This document shows positions 32,403 to 42,265 of a DNA stretch of 64,000 nt, piece by piece; the first letter of the stretch is position 1, and every line of letters begins with the position of its first letter. The stretch is from Phycisphaerales bacterium (GTDB lineage: Bacteria > Planctomycetota > Phycisphaerae > Phycisphaerales > UBA1924), in assembly GCA_028279375.1 (NCBI GenBank), contig JANQNW010000019.1, positions 186,001 to 250,000 on the forward strand, given 5' to 3'. A program made the translations under genes and the position numbers. The notes beneath the pieces were generated by a model, which did no database searches, was not told the DNA's origin, and was given only the letters and a program-made list of their open reading frames with translations.

Positions 32403-33677
32403 ATGCATCTCTCTCGCGCGCTCCTCTGCGCATCACTGCTTTCGACGACGGCGTATGGGGAAGTGACGTTCCACTGGATCGACGAGATCGGCGTCGGCGC
32501 CTTTGATGTCTCCAACGACGGCGTCGTCACCGGCAACTGGCTCACTACGGAATCCGCAGAGACGATCCGCTGGACGGTCGAGGATGGCCTCACCAATCTC
32601 GGGCGCGACACCGGCGCCGCGTTCGGCCTCGCCGCAGGCACACCGAACATCTCCGACGACGGCACGCGCATCAGCGCGACGATCGTCTCGAGCGACAACT
32701 GGATGATCGGCGCGATCTGGGAAGACGGCGTCTGGACCGAGACGCTTCCGCTGCCGCCCGACGGTGGCAGGCTCGACTTCAGCTACTCCAGCGCCTGGGG
32801 TCTCTCCGGCGACGGACAGATGCTCGTCGGCCTCTACTGGCGCCCGGGTCAGCCCGGCGGCGATGCGCATGCCTTCAAGTTTGATGAAGTCAACGGCGGC
32901 GCGAGCGTCGGAGGCGATCCGAATGCTGAGTCCAGCCGCGCCAACGGCGCCAACTACGACGGATCAGTCGTCGGCGGCTGGGAGCGTGCGCCATTCGGCA
33001 CGTGGCTGCCGACGGTCTGGGTCAACGGCGTCAAGACGATTCTCGAGCCCGACACGCTCGTCAACTGCGAGGTCGAAGCGGTCAGCGGCGACGGCCTGGT
33101 CGCCGCCGGTAACTACTACGATCCTGCGCTTCAGACGCGCATCGCGGTGCGCTGGGTCTTCGACGGCGCCGACTGGAATCGCGATGTGCTTGGCTATCTC
33201 CCCGGCACCGCGCTTGGTCTCGGTCACGTCTGGGTCGAGGATGTCAATCACGACGGCACGCTGTGCGTCGGCTACAACCGGTTCGTCGACAACGGGCCAT
33301 TCTCCATCGGCACGGGATTTCTCTGGACGCCTGAGCTTGGCATGACGGACGTCCTCGACTTCCTCGCCGACAACGGCGTCGATTTCGAATCCGAGACGTA
33401 CGACGTGCTGGCGCTCACGGGCGTGTCCGCCGACGGCAGCGCCATCTGCGGCATCGCGCGCGAGAACAGCGGCGGCTTCGGATACCGGTCCTTCCTCATT
33501 CGCGTTCTTCCGGACTGCCCGTGGGATCTCGACGGCGACGGCAGCGTCGGCTCCGGCGACCTCGCGCTCATCATCGGATTCTGGGGTCAGACGGATGTCC
33601 CCGGCGACTTCAACGGCGACGGCGTCGGATCGGATGACCTCGCGGAGCTCATCGGCAACTGGGGGCCGTGTCCGTAA
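32403..33677 (+). CDS. HAF-repeat exported protein with dockerin-like tail, copy 3
   Basis: 424 residues from ATG 32403 (MHLSRALLCASLLSTTAYGE), preceded by a Shine-Dalgarno AGGAAG. A GTG frame start at 32346 lies inside the copy 2 stop region and is rejected. Blades include ISDDGTRISATIV, LSGDGQMLVGLYW, NYDGSVVGGWER, VSGDGLVAAGNYY, NHDGTLCVGYNRF and VSADGSAICGIAR. It is the most diverged of copies 2-4 in its body, while its tail (DLDGDGSVGSGDL, DFNGDGVGSDDL) is nearly identical at DNA level to copies 1 and 4. Confidence 0.78.
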   Translation: MHLSRALLCASLLSTTAYGEVTFHWIDEIGVGAFDVSNDGVVTGNWLTTESAETIRWTVEDGLTNLGRDTGAAFGLAAGTPNISDDGTRISATIVSSDNWMIGAIWEDGVWTETLPLPPDGGRLDFSYSSAWGLSGDGQMLVGLYWRPGQPGGDAHAFKFDEVNGGASVGGDPNAESSRANGANYDGSVVGGWERAPFGTWLPTVWVNGVKTILEPDTLVNCEVEAVSGDGLVAAGNYYDPALQTRIAVRWVFDGADWNRDVLGYLPGTALGLGHVWVEDVNHDGTLCVGYNRFVDNGPFSIGTGFLWTPELGMTDVLDFLADNGVDFESETYDVLALTGVSADGSAICGIARENSGGFGYRSFLIRVLPDCPWDLDGDGSVGSGDLALIIGFWGQTDVPGDFNGDGVGSDDLAELIGNWGPCP

Positions 33678-33698
33678 CAGGAACGAACCACTCTCGGA

Positions 33699-33715
33699 GC
33701 GCGCCATGAACGCGC
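33699..33715 (+). promoter_or_regulatory. leader hairpin before HAF copy 4
   Basis: GCGCG (33699-33703) can pair with CGCGC (33711-33715) around CCATGAA. The block is homologous to the one before copy 2, although the two downstream spacers differ. Confidence 0.4.
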
Positions 33716-33757
33716 GCCCGCTCGCGTCATCAACCATCAGGACAAGAGAGACAGGGA

Positions 33758-35038
33758 ATGCATCTGATCAAATCCTCCGCGATCGCGATTCTGCTCGCCG
33801 CCGGCGCGCACGCCGAAGTCACGTTCCAATGGATCGGCGACGGCATCGGCGCCACGAGCGTCTCCAACAACGGTGAAGTCGTCACCGGCAACACCAACAC
33901 CGATCTGCTCTACGAGACCTTTCGCTGGACGGCGGAGTCACAGATGTGGGAACGTCTCGGTCGAGCCACCGTCCCCGTCCTCGGCACCGGTTCAGGCACG
34001 CCCGATGTCTCCGACGACGGCACGCGCATCAGCGCCACGATTCTCACTGACGACAACATGTTCCAGATCGGCGGCGTCTGGGAGAATGGTTCGTGGACTG
34101 AGGGTTGGCCGCTGCCGGCCGATGGCGGCAGCGTGGACAGCAACCTGACTTCCGCCTGGGGCCTTTCCGGTGACGGCAAGACGATGGTCGGTCTTTACTG
34201 GCGTCCCGAAGCCGGCCCCGGTTCGCTTGCGCAGGCGATGAGCTGGGACGACACCAACGGCACGCTCGGCCTCGGACCATCCGGTCTGCGCTCCAGCCGC
34301 GCCAACGGCGCCAACTACGACGGCTCCGTCGTCGCGGGCTGGCAGTCCACGAGCGTCGGCGTGTGGGAGGCGGCCGTCTGGGTTGACGGCGTGTGGACGA
34401 ATCTCTCGCCCGGCTCACTCGTTGGCGTACCGGCCTCCGGCGTCAGCGGTGACGGGAAGGTCGTCGTCGGCAAGCATTACAACGAGACGACCATGACGCG
34501 CGAAGCCGCGCGCTGGGTCTTCGATGGCGCCAACTGGAACAAGGAAGTCCTGGGAATCCTTCCCGGCACGGCGTTCGAAGTTGGCCACGTCTACTGCACC
34601 GCCGCCAACTGGGACGGCAGCGTCATCGTCGGACGCAACAACTTCTGGGACAACGGACCCTTCTCCATCACCACCGGCTTCATCTGGACGGAAGAAACCG
34701 GCATGGTGGACATCCTCGATTTCCTTGAAGACAACAACGTGCCGTTCGACACCGACCAGTACGAAATGCGCGGCCTCGAGGACATCTCCTCCGACGGAAC
34801 CGCCATCGTCGGCATCGCGCGCGTCCAGGGCACCTTCGACGGCTGGAAGTCCTTCCTCATCCGCATCCTCCCCGATTGCCCGTGGGATCTCGACGGCGAC
34901 GGCAGCGTCGGCTCCGGCGACCTTGCGCTCATCATCGGTTTCTGGGGTCAGACGGATGTCCCCGGCGACTTCAACGGCGACGGCGTCGGATCGGATGACC
35001 TCGCCGAGCTGATTGGAAACTGGGGGCCGTGCCCGTAG
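33758..35038 (+). CDS. HAF-repeat exported protein with dockerin-like tail, copy 4
   Basis: 426 residues. The signal peptide MHLIKSSAIAILLAAGAHAE is almost that of copy 2, and the first 30 coding bases are identical between the two, which points to a recent duplication of copy 2. Blades VSDDGTRISATIL, LSGDGKTMVGLYW, NYDGSVVAGWQS, VSGDGKVVVGKHY, NWDGSVIVGRNNF and ISSDGTAIVGIAR precede the dockerin-like tail. It is the last gene of the array; two terminator-like hairpins follow. Confidence 0.78.
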   Translation: MHLIKSSAIAILLAAGAHAEVTFQWIGDGIGATSVSNNGEVVTGNTNTDLLYETFRWTAESQMWERLGRATVPVLGTGSGTPDVSDDGTRISATILTDDNMFQIGGVWENGSWTEGWPLPADGGSVDSNLTSAWGLSGDGKTMVGLYWRPEAGPGSLAQAMSWDDTNGTLGLGPSGLRSSRANGANYDGSVVAGWQSTSVGVWEAAVWVDGVWTNLSPGSLVGVPASGVSGDGKVVVGKHYNETTMTREAARWVFDGANWNKEVLGILPGTAFEVGHVYCTAANWDGSVIVGRNNFWDNGPFSITTGFIWTEETGMVDILDFLEDNNVPFDTDQYEMRGLEDISSDGTAIVGIARVQGTFDGWKSFLIRILPDCPWDLDGDGSVGSGDLALIIGFWGQTDVPGDFNGDGVGSDDLAELIGNWGPCP

Positions 35039-35115
35039 CACCGATACACGTGCGAACTGAGTAGAGGGAAGCACGTACGGAGAGTGAAGAGGGACTTCTG
35101 CACGACAGCAGTCTT

Positions 35116-35133
35116 CGGGCCGGAAACGGCCCG
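35116..35133 (+). terminator. GAAA-tetraloop hairpin after the HAF array
   Basis: CGGGCCG-GAAA-CGGCCCG, a 7-bp stem closed by a GNRA loop, followed by a pyrimidine run CTCTCCTTTCTTC. Probable first terminator of the array. Confidence 0.6.
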
Positions 35134-35286
35134 CTCTCCTTTCTTCAGATCTGGCGGCGCGCGGCGCCAGAGCGACCGATTCCCCCGGCATCCGGTGGGA
35201 ACACAATCCGACTCAATTCATGGCCCGGTGACGCTCCGCACGTCGCCAGCAGTCCTACCCTTCGCTCCAATCTCCTCCCGGGAGGC

Positions 35287-35330
35287 CGGCGCCGGACGAC
35301 CCTCGCAGCGTCCGGCGCCGTCTCTTTTTT
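35287..35330 (+). terminator. strong intrinsic terminator
   Basis: CGGCGCCGGACG (35287-35298) pairs perfectly with CGTCCGGCGCCG (35309-35320), a 12-bp stem with a 10-nt loop, followed by TCTCTTTTTT. This is the clearest rho-independent terminator in the window. Confidence 0.9.
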
Positions 35331-35521
35331 GGCCGCCAATCAACCCCGGGGCAGCCCTCCGCCCGACGCCCGACACGTCCACGAGCCTTCCCCGACGATC
35401 TCCTCTTGCCACGCCCCGGCGGCGCTCTAAAGTAGATTCCATCAAGCGGGGCCCCGAACCAGACGATTCCGGGAATGGCTGCTCCGAAGACCAGCCAGGG
35501 CCACCACAGGCGTTTGCACGA

Positions 35522-36127
35522 ATGCTCGAACACAATGAAGCGTCTCCGGGCGAAGGCGAGGCCGGCCAATCAGCCGACGACCCCGCTCCTGAACCGACGG
35601 CTCTCGATGAGCCCCCTCAGGAAACCCACGACGCCATCGACGATCACCAGCGACTGACGATCACCGACGCCGACCGGCGCGTCAGCGCTGACCATGCGCA
35701 GTGGCTCCAACAAGCAGCCAACGACGCGCTCAATGTCATCCTCGGATTAGAAGACGCGCAGCCGCACGACGTCCGCCTCGCCCTCGTCGGCGATGACGAG
35801 ATGTCAACGCTGCATGAGCGCCACAAGCAGATCGAGGGCACGACCGACGTCCTCACGTTCGACCTCCGCGACGATCCGCAGGGGCCGCTCGACGTGGACA
35901 TCGTCGTCTGCGTGGATGAAGCGCAGCGTCAGGCCGACAGCCACAACATCGATCTGAAGCGCGAACTGCTCCTTTACTTCCTCCATGGCCTGCTCCACTG
36001 CCTGGGCTACGACGATCACGACGACGCCTCCTTCGCCGCCATGCACGCGCGCGAGGATGAAGTCCTCGCCGCCATCGGCGTTGGCGCAACCTTCGCGCCC
36101 GCCGGCGACACGGAGGGCGCCCGATGA
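35522..36127 (+). CDS. ybeY: endoribonuclease YbeY (rRNA maturation factor)
   Basis: The metal-binding signature HGLLHCLGYDDHDD near residue 155 is that of YbeY, a zinc-dependent endoribonuclease of 16S rRNA maturation and ribosome quality control. Classical YbeY has H-x3-H-x5-H. Here there is one extra Asp before the third His (GYDDH), a variant I have seen in other phyla. TDVLTFDLRDD and RLALVGDDEMSTLH are the usual upstream strands. The first 60 residues form an acidic, Pro/Glu-rich extension. ATG 35522 is chosen; its stop overlaps the next start (ATGA). Confidence 0.92.
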   Translation: MLEHNEASPGEGEAGQSADDPAPEPTALDEPPQETHDAIDDHQRLTITDADRRVSADHAQWLQQAANDALNVILGLEDAQPHDVRLALVGDDEMSTLHERHKQIEGTTDVLTFDLRDDPQGPLDVDIVVCVDEAQRQADSHNIDLKRELLLYFLHGLLHCLGYDDHDDASFAAMHAREDEVLAAIGVGATFAPAGDTEGAR

Positions 36128-37440
36128 CCGCCCTCCCGATCTGGATCGCGCTCGGCGCCGCATTCCTCGTCGCGTTCTTCAGCGCGCTGCAGATGGCCCT
36201 GCGTGAGGCGTCGCCCGGGAAGCTGCACGCCCTCGCTGGAAAGCGCGGCGCCTCGGCGCGCGTCCGTGCGATCATCGATGCGCTTGAAGAGCACGCCCTC
36301 GCGATGGCCTTCCTGCGCATGCTCGCAAGCGCCGCCCTCGTCGGCGCCGTCATCGCCGAGTTCGCCCAGTACAACCAGGGATCGACACTCTCAGTCCAGG
36401 GGTTCATCGGCGCCCTCGCGGTCGCCGCCGTGATCCACTACGTCGTCGGCGACGTGATACCTGCGAGCATCGCCGAGCATGCCGGCGACAAGCTCGTGCA
36501 CCGCTGCGCCGCGCTCATCTCCCTCACGCATCTCGTCCTTTCGCCTGTCCTCAAGGCGCTCCGCATACTCGATGTCATCATCCGCCGCCTCCTTGGCGCA
36601 CGCGAAGTGAGCGAAGCGGAGGAGATCGAACAGGAACTCATGTCCGTTGTCAGTGAAGGCGAGCATGAAGGCACGCTCGGCGAATCCGAACGCGACATGA
36701 TCGAAGCCGTCGTGGAATTTCGCTCGACCGCCATCGAGTCGATCATGACGCCGCGCACGGAGATCGAAGGTCTCGAGATCACGGACGACATCGAAGCGAT
36801 CAAGACATTCATCGAAGACTCCGGCCACAGCCGCATCCCCGTCTACGAAGACGACCTCGATCACATCGTCGGCATCCTGTACGCCAAGGACCTCATCAAG
36901 TACCTCGGCAGAGACCTCGAGAAGTTCGAACTCCGCAAGATCCTGCGCAAGCCGTTCTTCGTCCCCGAAACGAAACCCGTGGACAGCCTCCTCGACCAAC
37001 TCCGCGCCGAGAAGGTCCATCTCGCCATCGTGCTTGATGAATACGGCGGCGTCGCCGGACTCGTCACCATTGAGGACGTCCTCGAAGAGATCGTCGGCGA
37101 GATCGAGGACGAGTACGAGCCGCAGGACTCCTGCGCGCCCACCATCTCCGTTATTGAGGATCAGCGACTCGTCGAGGCCGACGGCCGCGCCTACATCGAC
37201 GATGTCAACGACGCGCTCGAATCCATCGGCGTCGAACTCCCCGAGGGCGAGGAGTACGACACCGTCGGCGGCTTCGTTCTCAACGAGCTCGGCCACATCC
37301 CGGAAGTTGGCGAGTCTTTCCGGCGGAATGGCTACCTCGTCACCGTGCTCGACGCCGAGCCGACGAAAGTCACACGCGTCCGCGTCGAGTTCCGTGATGA
37401 ACTAGAGGGCGCTCCCGACGAGCCCGCCGCCGCCAAGTAA
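36124..37440 (+). CDS. CNNM/CBS-domain membrane protein (CorC/HlyC family)
   Basis: A 438-residue protein of the hemolysin-C/CorC family associated with magnesium or cobalt efflux. The N-terminal CNNM domain (about 1-170) has three or four membrane helices ([40 protein letters not shown]). A pair of CBS domains follows: [38 protein letters not shown], and [20 protein letters not shown]. The C-terminal CorC_HlyC domain has [20 protein letters not shown]. Adjacent ybeY is the usual partner of this family in many bacteria (ybeX/corC), which supports both calls. Confidence 0.9.
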   Translation: MTALPIWIALGAAFLVAFFSALQMALREASPGKLHALAGKRGASARVRAIIDALEEHALAMAFLRMLASAALVGAVIAEFAQYNQGSTLSVQGFIGALAVAAVIHYVVGDVIPASIAEHAGDKLVHRCAALISLTHLVLSPVLKALRILDVIIRRLLGAREVSEAEEIEQELMSVVSEGEHEGTLGESERDMIEAVVEFRSTAIESIMTPRTEIEGLEITDDIEAIKTFIEDSGHSRIPVYEDDLDHIVGILYAKDLIKYLGRDLEKFELRKILRKPFFVPETKPVDSLLDQLRAEKVHLAIVLDEYGGVAGLVTIEDVLEEIVGEIEDEYEPQDSCAPTISVIEDQRLVEADGRAYIDDVNDALESIGVELPEGEEYDTVGGFVLNELGHIPEVGESFRRNGYLVTVLDAEPTKVTRVRVEFRDELEGAPDEPAAAK

Positions 37441-37481
37441 AGGGCGCCCGCTCGCACGCTCCGCTACCCTCTCCCGCGACC

Positions 37482-39041
37482 ATGGCGCTCTCGCTGCACA
37501 ACACGCTCACGGGAAAGCAGGAGCCGCTCGTCCCAGGCGATCCGGCCAACGTCCTCTTCTACACGTGCGGCCCCACCGTCTACGACTTCGCGCACATTGG
37601 GAACTTCCGCGCCTTCCTCTTCTCAGACCTCCTGCGCCGTTGGATCGAGTCGCCGCTCTGTGAAATCACCGACGCGTCCGGCGCGAGCGTCTCGGGACCA
37701 CGCGTCGTGACCCACGTCATGAATATGACGGACGTCGGCCACATGACAGACGACCAGGCGGCCGACGGCGGAGGCGAGGACAAGATGGAGGCCGCCGCCA
37801 AACGCCTCCTCGAAGACAAGAAGTCCGGCAAGCTCCCCGAGGGCGTCGATCTCGATCCCTCGAATCCCTACAACATCGCCAACTTCTACGTCGACGCCTT
37901 CCTCGAAGACGCGCACCTCCTTGGCCTGAAAGTCGTCGAGGAAGCGAAGGAAGATCCCTCGCTCATGCCGCGCCCCACCGAGAAGGTGAAGGGCATGATC
38001 GAGATGGTGCTCGATCTCATCGAGAAGGGGCACGCCTACATCGCAGATGGCGGCGTCGTCTACTTCGATACGCAGTCGTTCCCCGACTACGGTCGCCTCA
38101 GCGGCAACACCCTTGATCAGCTCCGCGCAGGCGCAGGCGGGCGCGTTGCAGACGCCAACCAGCAGCAGAAGAAACACGCCGCGGACTTCCTCCTCTGGAA
38201 ATCCGACCCGACGCATCTCATGCGCTGGGATCCGAAACAACTCACCGGAGATCCCGACTGCCCGCTTGAAGAGGGCTACCCCGGCTGGCATCTCGAATGC
38301 TCCGTCATGGCGCAGGAGCGCCTCGGCGACATCATCGATCTCCACTCCGGCGGCGAGGACAACATCTTCCCGCATCACGAATGCGAGATCGCGCAGTCGC
38401 GCTGCGTCTCCGGCAAAGACCACTTCGCAAGACAGTGGGTCCATGTCCGCCATCTCTTCGTCGAAGGCGAAAAGATGTCCAAGAGCAAGGGCAACTTCTT
38501 CACGGTTCGCCAACTGCTCGAGCGCGGCTTCGAACCCGCCGCCATCCGGCTCGAACTCATCAAGACGCACTATCGCGTCAACGCCAACTTCACCGAGCAG
38601 GGCCTCAAGGATTCGGCGCGCATGATCGAGCGCTGGCGCCGTTTCCTCGAGAAGGCCGAGTCGTCAACGGAGGAGGGGACTCGAGATGACGATGTCGCCC
38701 GCGCCTTCGCGGATGCGATGAACGACGACCTGAATATCGCCGGCGCCATCGGCGTCATGAACTCCTGGATGAACCAGGCCGACGCGCCCACCCGCGCCGA
38801 CGCCGCGCTGCTGCGCACATTCGACGACACCCTCGGCGTCCTCGCCCTCGAAGCCCCCGCGCCTGACGCAGGCGACGTGGACGAAGCCGAGATCGATCGC
38901 CTCCTCGAGGCCCGCGCCGAGGCGCGCGCCGACAAGAACTGGGCCGAGGCCGACCGCATCCGCGACCTCTTCGCCGACATGGGCATCGAGATCGTGGACA
39001 CCCCCGAGGGCGCCACCTGGAAGCGCAAGGCGCAGCTCTAG
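37482..39041 (+). CDS. cysS: cysteinyl-tRNA synthetase
   Basis: A 519-residue class I synthetase. The signature near the N-terminus is CGPTVYDFAHIGNFRAF (C29; HIGH-type AHIGN at 37-41) and the KMSKS loop is KMSKSKGNF near 331-339. Zinc-site landmarks are HLECSVMAQE and SGGEDNIFPHHECEIAQS. The insert between the first motif and MNMTDVGHMTDD, and a 30-residue acidic stretch (ADGGGEDKMEAAAKR), make it longer than the usual 460. A TACCCT hexamer 11 nt before the ATG could be its -10 box. It does not overlap the upstream corC-like gene. Confidence 0.96.
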   Translation: MALSLHNTLTGKQEPLVPGDPANVLFYTCGPTVYDFAHIGNFRAFLFSDLLRRWIESPLCEITDASGASVSGPRVVTHVMNMTDVGHMTDDQAADGGGEDKMEAAAKRLLEDKKSGKLPEGVDLDPSNPYNIANFYVDAFLEDAHLLGLKVVEEAKEDPSLMPRPTEKVKGMIEMVLDLIEKGHAYIADGGVVYFDTQSFPDYGRLSGNTLDQLRAGAGGRVADANQQQKKHAADFLLWKSDPTHLMRWDPKQLTGDPDCPLEEGYPGWHLECSVMAQERLGDIIDLHSGGEDNIFPHHECEIAQSRCVSGKDHFARQWVHVRHLFVEGEKMSKSKGNFFTVRQLLERGFEPAAIRLELIKTHYRVNANFTEQGLKDSARMIERWRRFLEKAESSTEEGTRDDDVARAFADAMNDDLNIAGAIGVMNSWMNQADAPTRADAALLRTFDDTLGVLALEAPAPDAGDVDEAEIDRLLEARAEARADKNWAEADRIRDLFADMGIEIVDTPEGATWKRKAQL

Positions 39042-39253
39042 GAACCGGACCGGTCCCGTTATGCGTTCGCGCTTCCTCACGGCGCCGCCCATCCATCCTT
39101 AACAACCCGACGATGGCCTCGTGCGCGGGTCAACCCGCACACGTTATGCGCCGATCCAATCTCCGACAGGAGCAGTCGCTCCACCGAACCCGCGTCGCGC
39201 GCCACGATCGCGAGCTGCCGCACACTTGAGATTTGTTCCCGGAGAGAAGCGCT

Positions 39254-42235
39254 ATGAACCGCATCTGCCGCGTCGCGATCGCCGCAATCACTCTGTCCCT
39301 CTGCGCGCAGGCCGCACAGGCCCAACACACGCGCAACACCGATCCCGACGCCGCGTTCGAAGCCCTCATCCAGGGCAACGAGCGCTTCAGCCAGGGTCTC
39401 AGCGTCCATCCGAACACATCGCCGGAGCGATTCCGCGAAACCGCCAGGGGACAGAATCCCTTCGTCACGGTCATCGCCTCCTCCGACTCGCGCGTGCCCG
39501 TCGAGCGTCTCTTTGACCAGGGCGTCGGCGACATCTTCACCATCCGCGTCGCCGGCAACGTCGCCGACACCGACGAGATCGGCTCCATCGAGTACGGCGT
39601 CGGTCATCTCAAGACGCCGCTGCTCGTCGTGCTCGGGAACTCCTCCTGTGGCGTCGTCACCGCGGTTGCGCAGGGCGCCGAACTGCACGGGTCCATCCCC
39701 GCGCTTGTTGACAACATCAAACCCGCCATTAACGCCGTGAAGGCAAAGAACCCAGATCTGTCCGGCGACGCGTTCATCGCCGCATGCGTCGAGCAGAATG
39801 TCTGGCAGACGATCAGCGATCTCGTCGCCAGGAGCGGCGCCACGCGCGCCCGCCTCGAAAACGGCAAGCTCCGCATCGTCGGCGCCATCTACGACCTCGA
39901 CACCGGAGGCGTAAAGTGGCTCGGCGAACACCCGGACATGGCTGCGCTCCTTGCAAAGCCCATGGCGAACGCGCACGGGTCTCATGGCGCTTCCGCACTG
40001 ACGCCCGGCGACCAGAAGCAGCTTCCGAACGCGGCCGTCATCTCCGACGGCACGTACCATCAGCCGCCTTTCACAACGACGCAGTACGCAGACTTCGGCG
40101 CAGAGTTCGGCCAGGCCACCGCTTTTGAACACAAGGAAGCGGAAGCCAGTCTGCCGTACACGATGATCCAGCTCTTCTGGATCCTCGCCGGCGTCTCGCT
40201 CATCATCACCGTCTTCATGACCGTTCGCTTCATGAAGATCGACCGCAAGTACGTCGGCGACGCCCAGGGATTGACCATCGGCTCGAAGCTCATGCTCGGC
40301 TTCGGCGTCCTTACGACAATCATGTTCTCAACGACCGCGATCGCGATGAACAGCCAGGCTGGCTCCGTCAAATTCCTCGACGAGTACTCCAGCCTCGTCG
40401 GCGACGCCCTGCTCATGGAGGAATTCGAGCGCGACATCGTGATGGTCGACAAGATCATCCAGGACTTCGTCGGCACCGGCGATGAGAATGACCTCAGGCT
40501 CTACTCCAACGCCCTGGCCTCCGGGCTGCACAAGCTGCACGCCGCACAGGAGCATGATCACCACGAGGGTCGCATCGCGCTCATGATGCAGATCGAGGCC
40601 GAGCTTCAAAGCTATCACGACGCCGTTGTCGAACTCGTCGGCGAAGTGGCCTACCGCGAAGGCGTCATCGACAGCCAGCTTGAGCCGGCCGCCTTCCGCC
40701 TCAAGGAACTCATGGACTGGGTCGCGATCGACGCCCAGAACCGAGGTGACTACTTCGTCGCGATGGAGCTCTACCAGGCCGAAGTCGCGCTGCAGACCGC
40801 GCGCGTCGATATGCGCGACTACCTCCGCACCGACAACATCGAGCTCGAAAAGAGCGCGATCATGCACATGGAGGAAGCCAAGCGCTTCATCCTCGACGCC
40901 GAGCGGCACATGAATCCGGGCCCGCAGCTCACCGCCATGAAGGAGGCCGAGCAGGCCATCGCCTTCTACGAGATGCGCCTCGAGGAATCTATCGAGCACG
41001 TCGCCAAGCGCCGCGACCTCATCGAGAACAGCCTCAACGCCCGCGCCGCCGCGGCCCTCGCCACCGGCAAGGAGCTGATTCACACCTTCGATGAGTCGCT
41101 CTACGAGACCCAGAGCGCCGCCATCGGCGCGTCCGTCAAGTCCATCTTCATCGCCGCGCTCATCTCCTTCTGCTCCGTCGGTGTCGCCGTCATCGGCGCC
41201 ATCACCATCATCCGGAGCATCCGACGCAGCGTCGCCAACATCGCCGAGGGCTGCGAAGTCCTCGCCACCGGCGACCTCACGAAGAAGATCAAGGTCGAGC
41301 ACAGCGAAATCGGAATCGCCGCCTACTGGATGAACCAGTTCGTCGACTCCATGAACAACCTTCTCGGCGGCGTCGCCAAGGCGACCGGCGAGGTCGTCTC
41401 GGCGTCCAACCAGATCGCCGCAAGCTGCGAAGAGCTCTCCGCCGGCATGGACAGCCAGCGCTCCCAGTCAGCGCAGGTCTCCGCAGCCGTCGAAGAGATG
41501 ACCGCCTCCGTCGCCGAAGTCGCCAGCAAGGCGTCGGAAGCCGCGTCCGCCGCGACCAGCAGCGGTGAGAAGGCGCAGCAGGGCGGTGAGATCGTCAATA
41601 AGACCGTCAGCGGCATCGACTCCATCAGCGAGGTCGTCTCCGAATCATCCGCCGCAGTCAGCGAACTCGGCGCACGCGGAGAGCAGATCGGTGAGGTCAT
41701 CGCCGTCATCAACGACATCGCCGATCAGACCAACCTCCTCGCGCTCAACGCCGCCATCGAGGCGGCCCGCGCCGGTGAGCACGGCCGTGGCTTCGCCGTC
41801 GTCGCCGATGAGGTCCGCAAACTCGCCGAACGCACCACGACCGCAACTGAGGAGGTCGCCTCATCGATCACCGCGATCCAGGGCGTCACGACGACCGCGG
41901 TCGAGCGTATGGCGTCCGGCTCCGAAGCCGTCGGCGAAGGCGTCAAGCTCGCGGGCGACGCCGGTGAGTCTCTCTCGCAGATCGTTCGAAGCTCCGGCGA
42001 TGTCGCGCAGATGATCCAGTCCATCGCCGCCGCCGCCGAGCAGCAGAACACATCGAGCAACGAGATCAGCCGCAACATCAGCGCGATCGCCGCCGTCACC
42101 AGCGAGTCCGCCGAAGCCGTCCAGCAGTCGGCGCACTCGGCGACCACGCTCGCGACCAAGGCCGATCAGCTCAACTCCATCATCGCGCAGTTCAAGCTGC
42201 AGCGCGACGTCGAGTCGACCGACGCCGCGGCCTGA
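39254..42235 (+). CDS. beta-carbonic-anhydrase-like / methyl-accepting chemotaxis receptor fusion
   Basis: 993 residues. Order: signal peptide (1-24, ending AQAQ); complete beta-carbonic-anhydrase-like domain (about 30-225: [75 protein letters not shown]); TM1 about 303-325; short loop; TM2 about 345-366; a second helical, four-helix-bundle-like periplasmic region to about 628; TM3 629-653; HAMP 654-706; MCP signalling domain with hairpin tip around [20 protein letters not shown] (822-841). Anhydrase zinc ligands C-x-D-x-R and H-x2-C are S76-x-D78-x-R80 and N129-x2-C132: two of three ligands lost, the dyad kept. No C-terminal CheR-binding pentapeptide. Expected role: chemotaxis or related signalling to inorganic carbon or pH, without catalysis. 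Confidence 0.93.
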   Translation: MNRICRVAIAAITLSLCAQAAQAQHTRNTDPDAAFEALIQGNERFSQGLSVHPNTSPERFRETARGQNPFVTVIASSDSRVPVERLFDQGVGDIFTIRVAGNVADTDEIGSIEYGVGHLKTPLLVVLGNSSCGVVTAVAQGAELHGSIPALVDNIKPAINAVKAKNPDLSGDAFIAACVEQNVWQTISDLVARSGATRARLENGKLRIVGAIYDLDTGGVKWLGEHPDMAALLAKPMANAHGSHGASALTPGDQKQLPNAAVISDGTYHQPPFTTTQYADFGAEFGQATAFEHKEAEASLPYTMIQLFWILAGVSLIITVFMTVRFMKIDRKYVGDAQGLTIGSKLMLGFGVLTTIMFSTTAIAMNSQAGSVKFLDEYSSLVGDALLMEEFERDIVMVDKIIQDFVGTGDENDLRLYSNALASGLHKLHAAQEHDHHEGRIALMMQIEAELQSYHDAVVELVGEVAYREGVIDSQLEPAAFRLKELMDWVAIDAQNRGDYFVAMELYQAEVALQTARVDMRDYLRTDNIELEKSAIMHMEEAKRFILDAERHMNPGPQLTAMKEAEQAIAFYEMRLEESIEHVAKRRDLIENSLNARAAAALATGKELIHTFDESLYETQSAAIGASVKSIFIAALISFCSVGVAVIGAITIIRSIRRSVANIAEGCEVLATGDLTKKIKVEHSEIGIAAYWMNQFVDSMNNLLGGVAKATGEVVSASNQIAASCEELSAGMDSQRSQSAQVSAAVEEMTASVAEVASKASEAASAATSSGEKAQQGGEIVNKTVSGIDSISEVVSESSAAVSELGARGEQIGEVIAVINDIADQTNLLALNAAIEAARAGEHGRGFAVVADEVRKLAERTTTATEEVASSITAIQGVTTTAVERMASGSEAVGEGVKLAGDAGESLSQIVRSSGDVAQMIQSIAAAAEQQNTSSNEISRNISAIAAVTSESAEAVQQSAHSATTLATKADQLNSIIAQFKLQRDVESTDAAA

Positions 42236-42265
42236 TTCGCGATCACAACCAGTTCTCGGACATCG

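Larger units (their letters stand above)
35039..35521 (+). other. non-coding gap between the HAF array and ybeY
   Basis: About 480 bp with two hairpins (listed separately) and a probable leader of ybeY. The in-frame extension of ybeY upstream to 35084 would translate through both hairpins into Arg/Pro-rich sequence and is rejected. TAAAGT at 35428-35433 is a possible -10 box. Nothing else is recognised. Confidence 0.5.
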
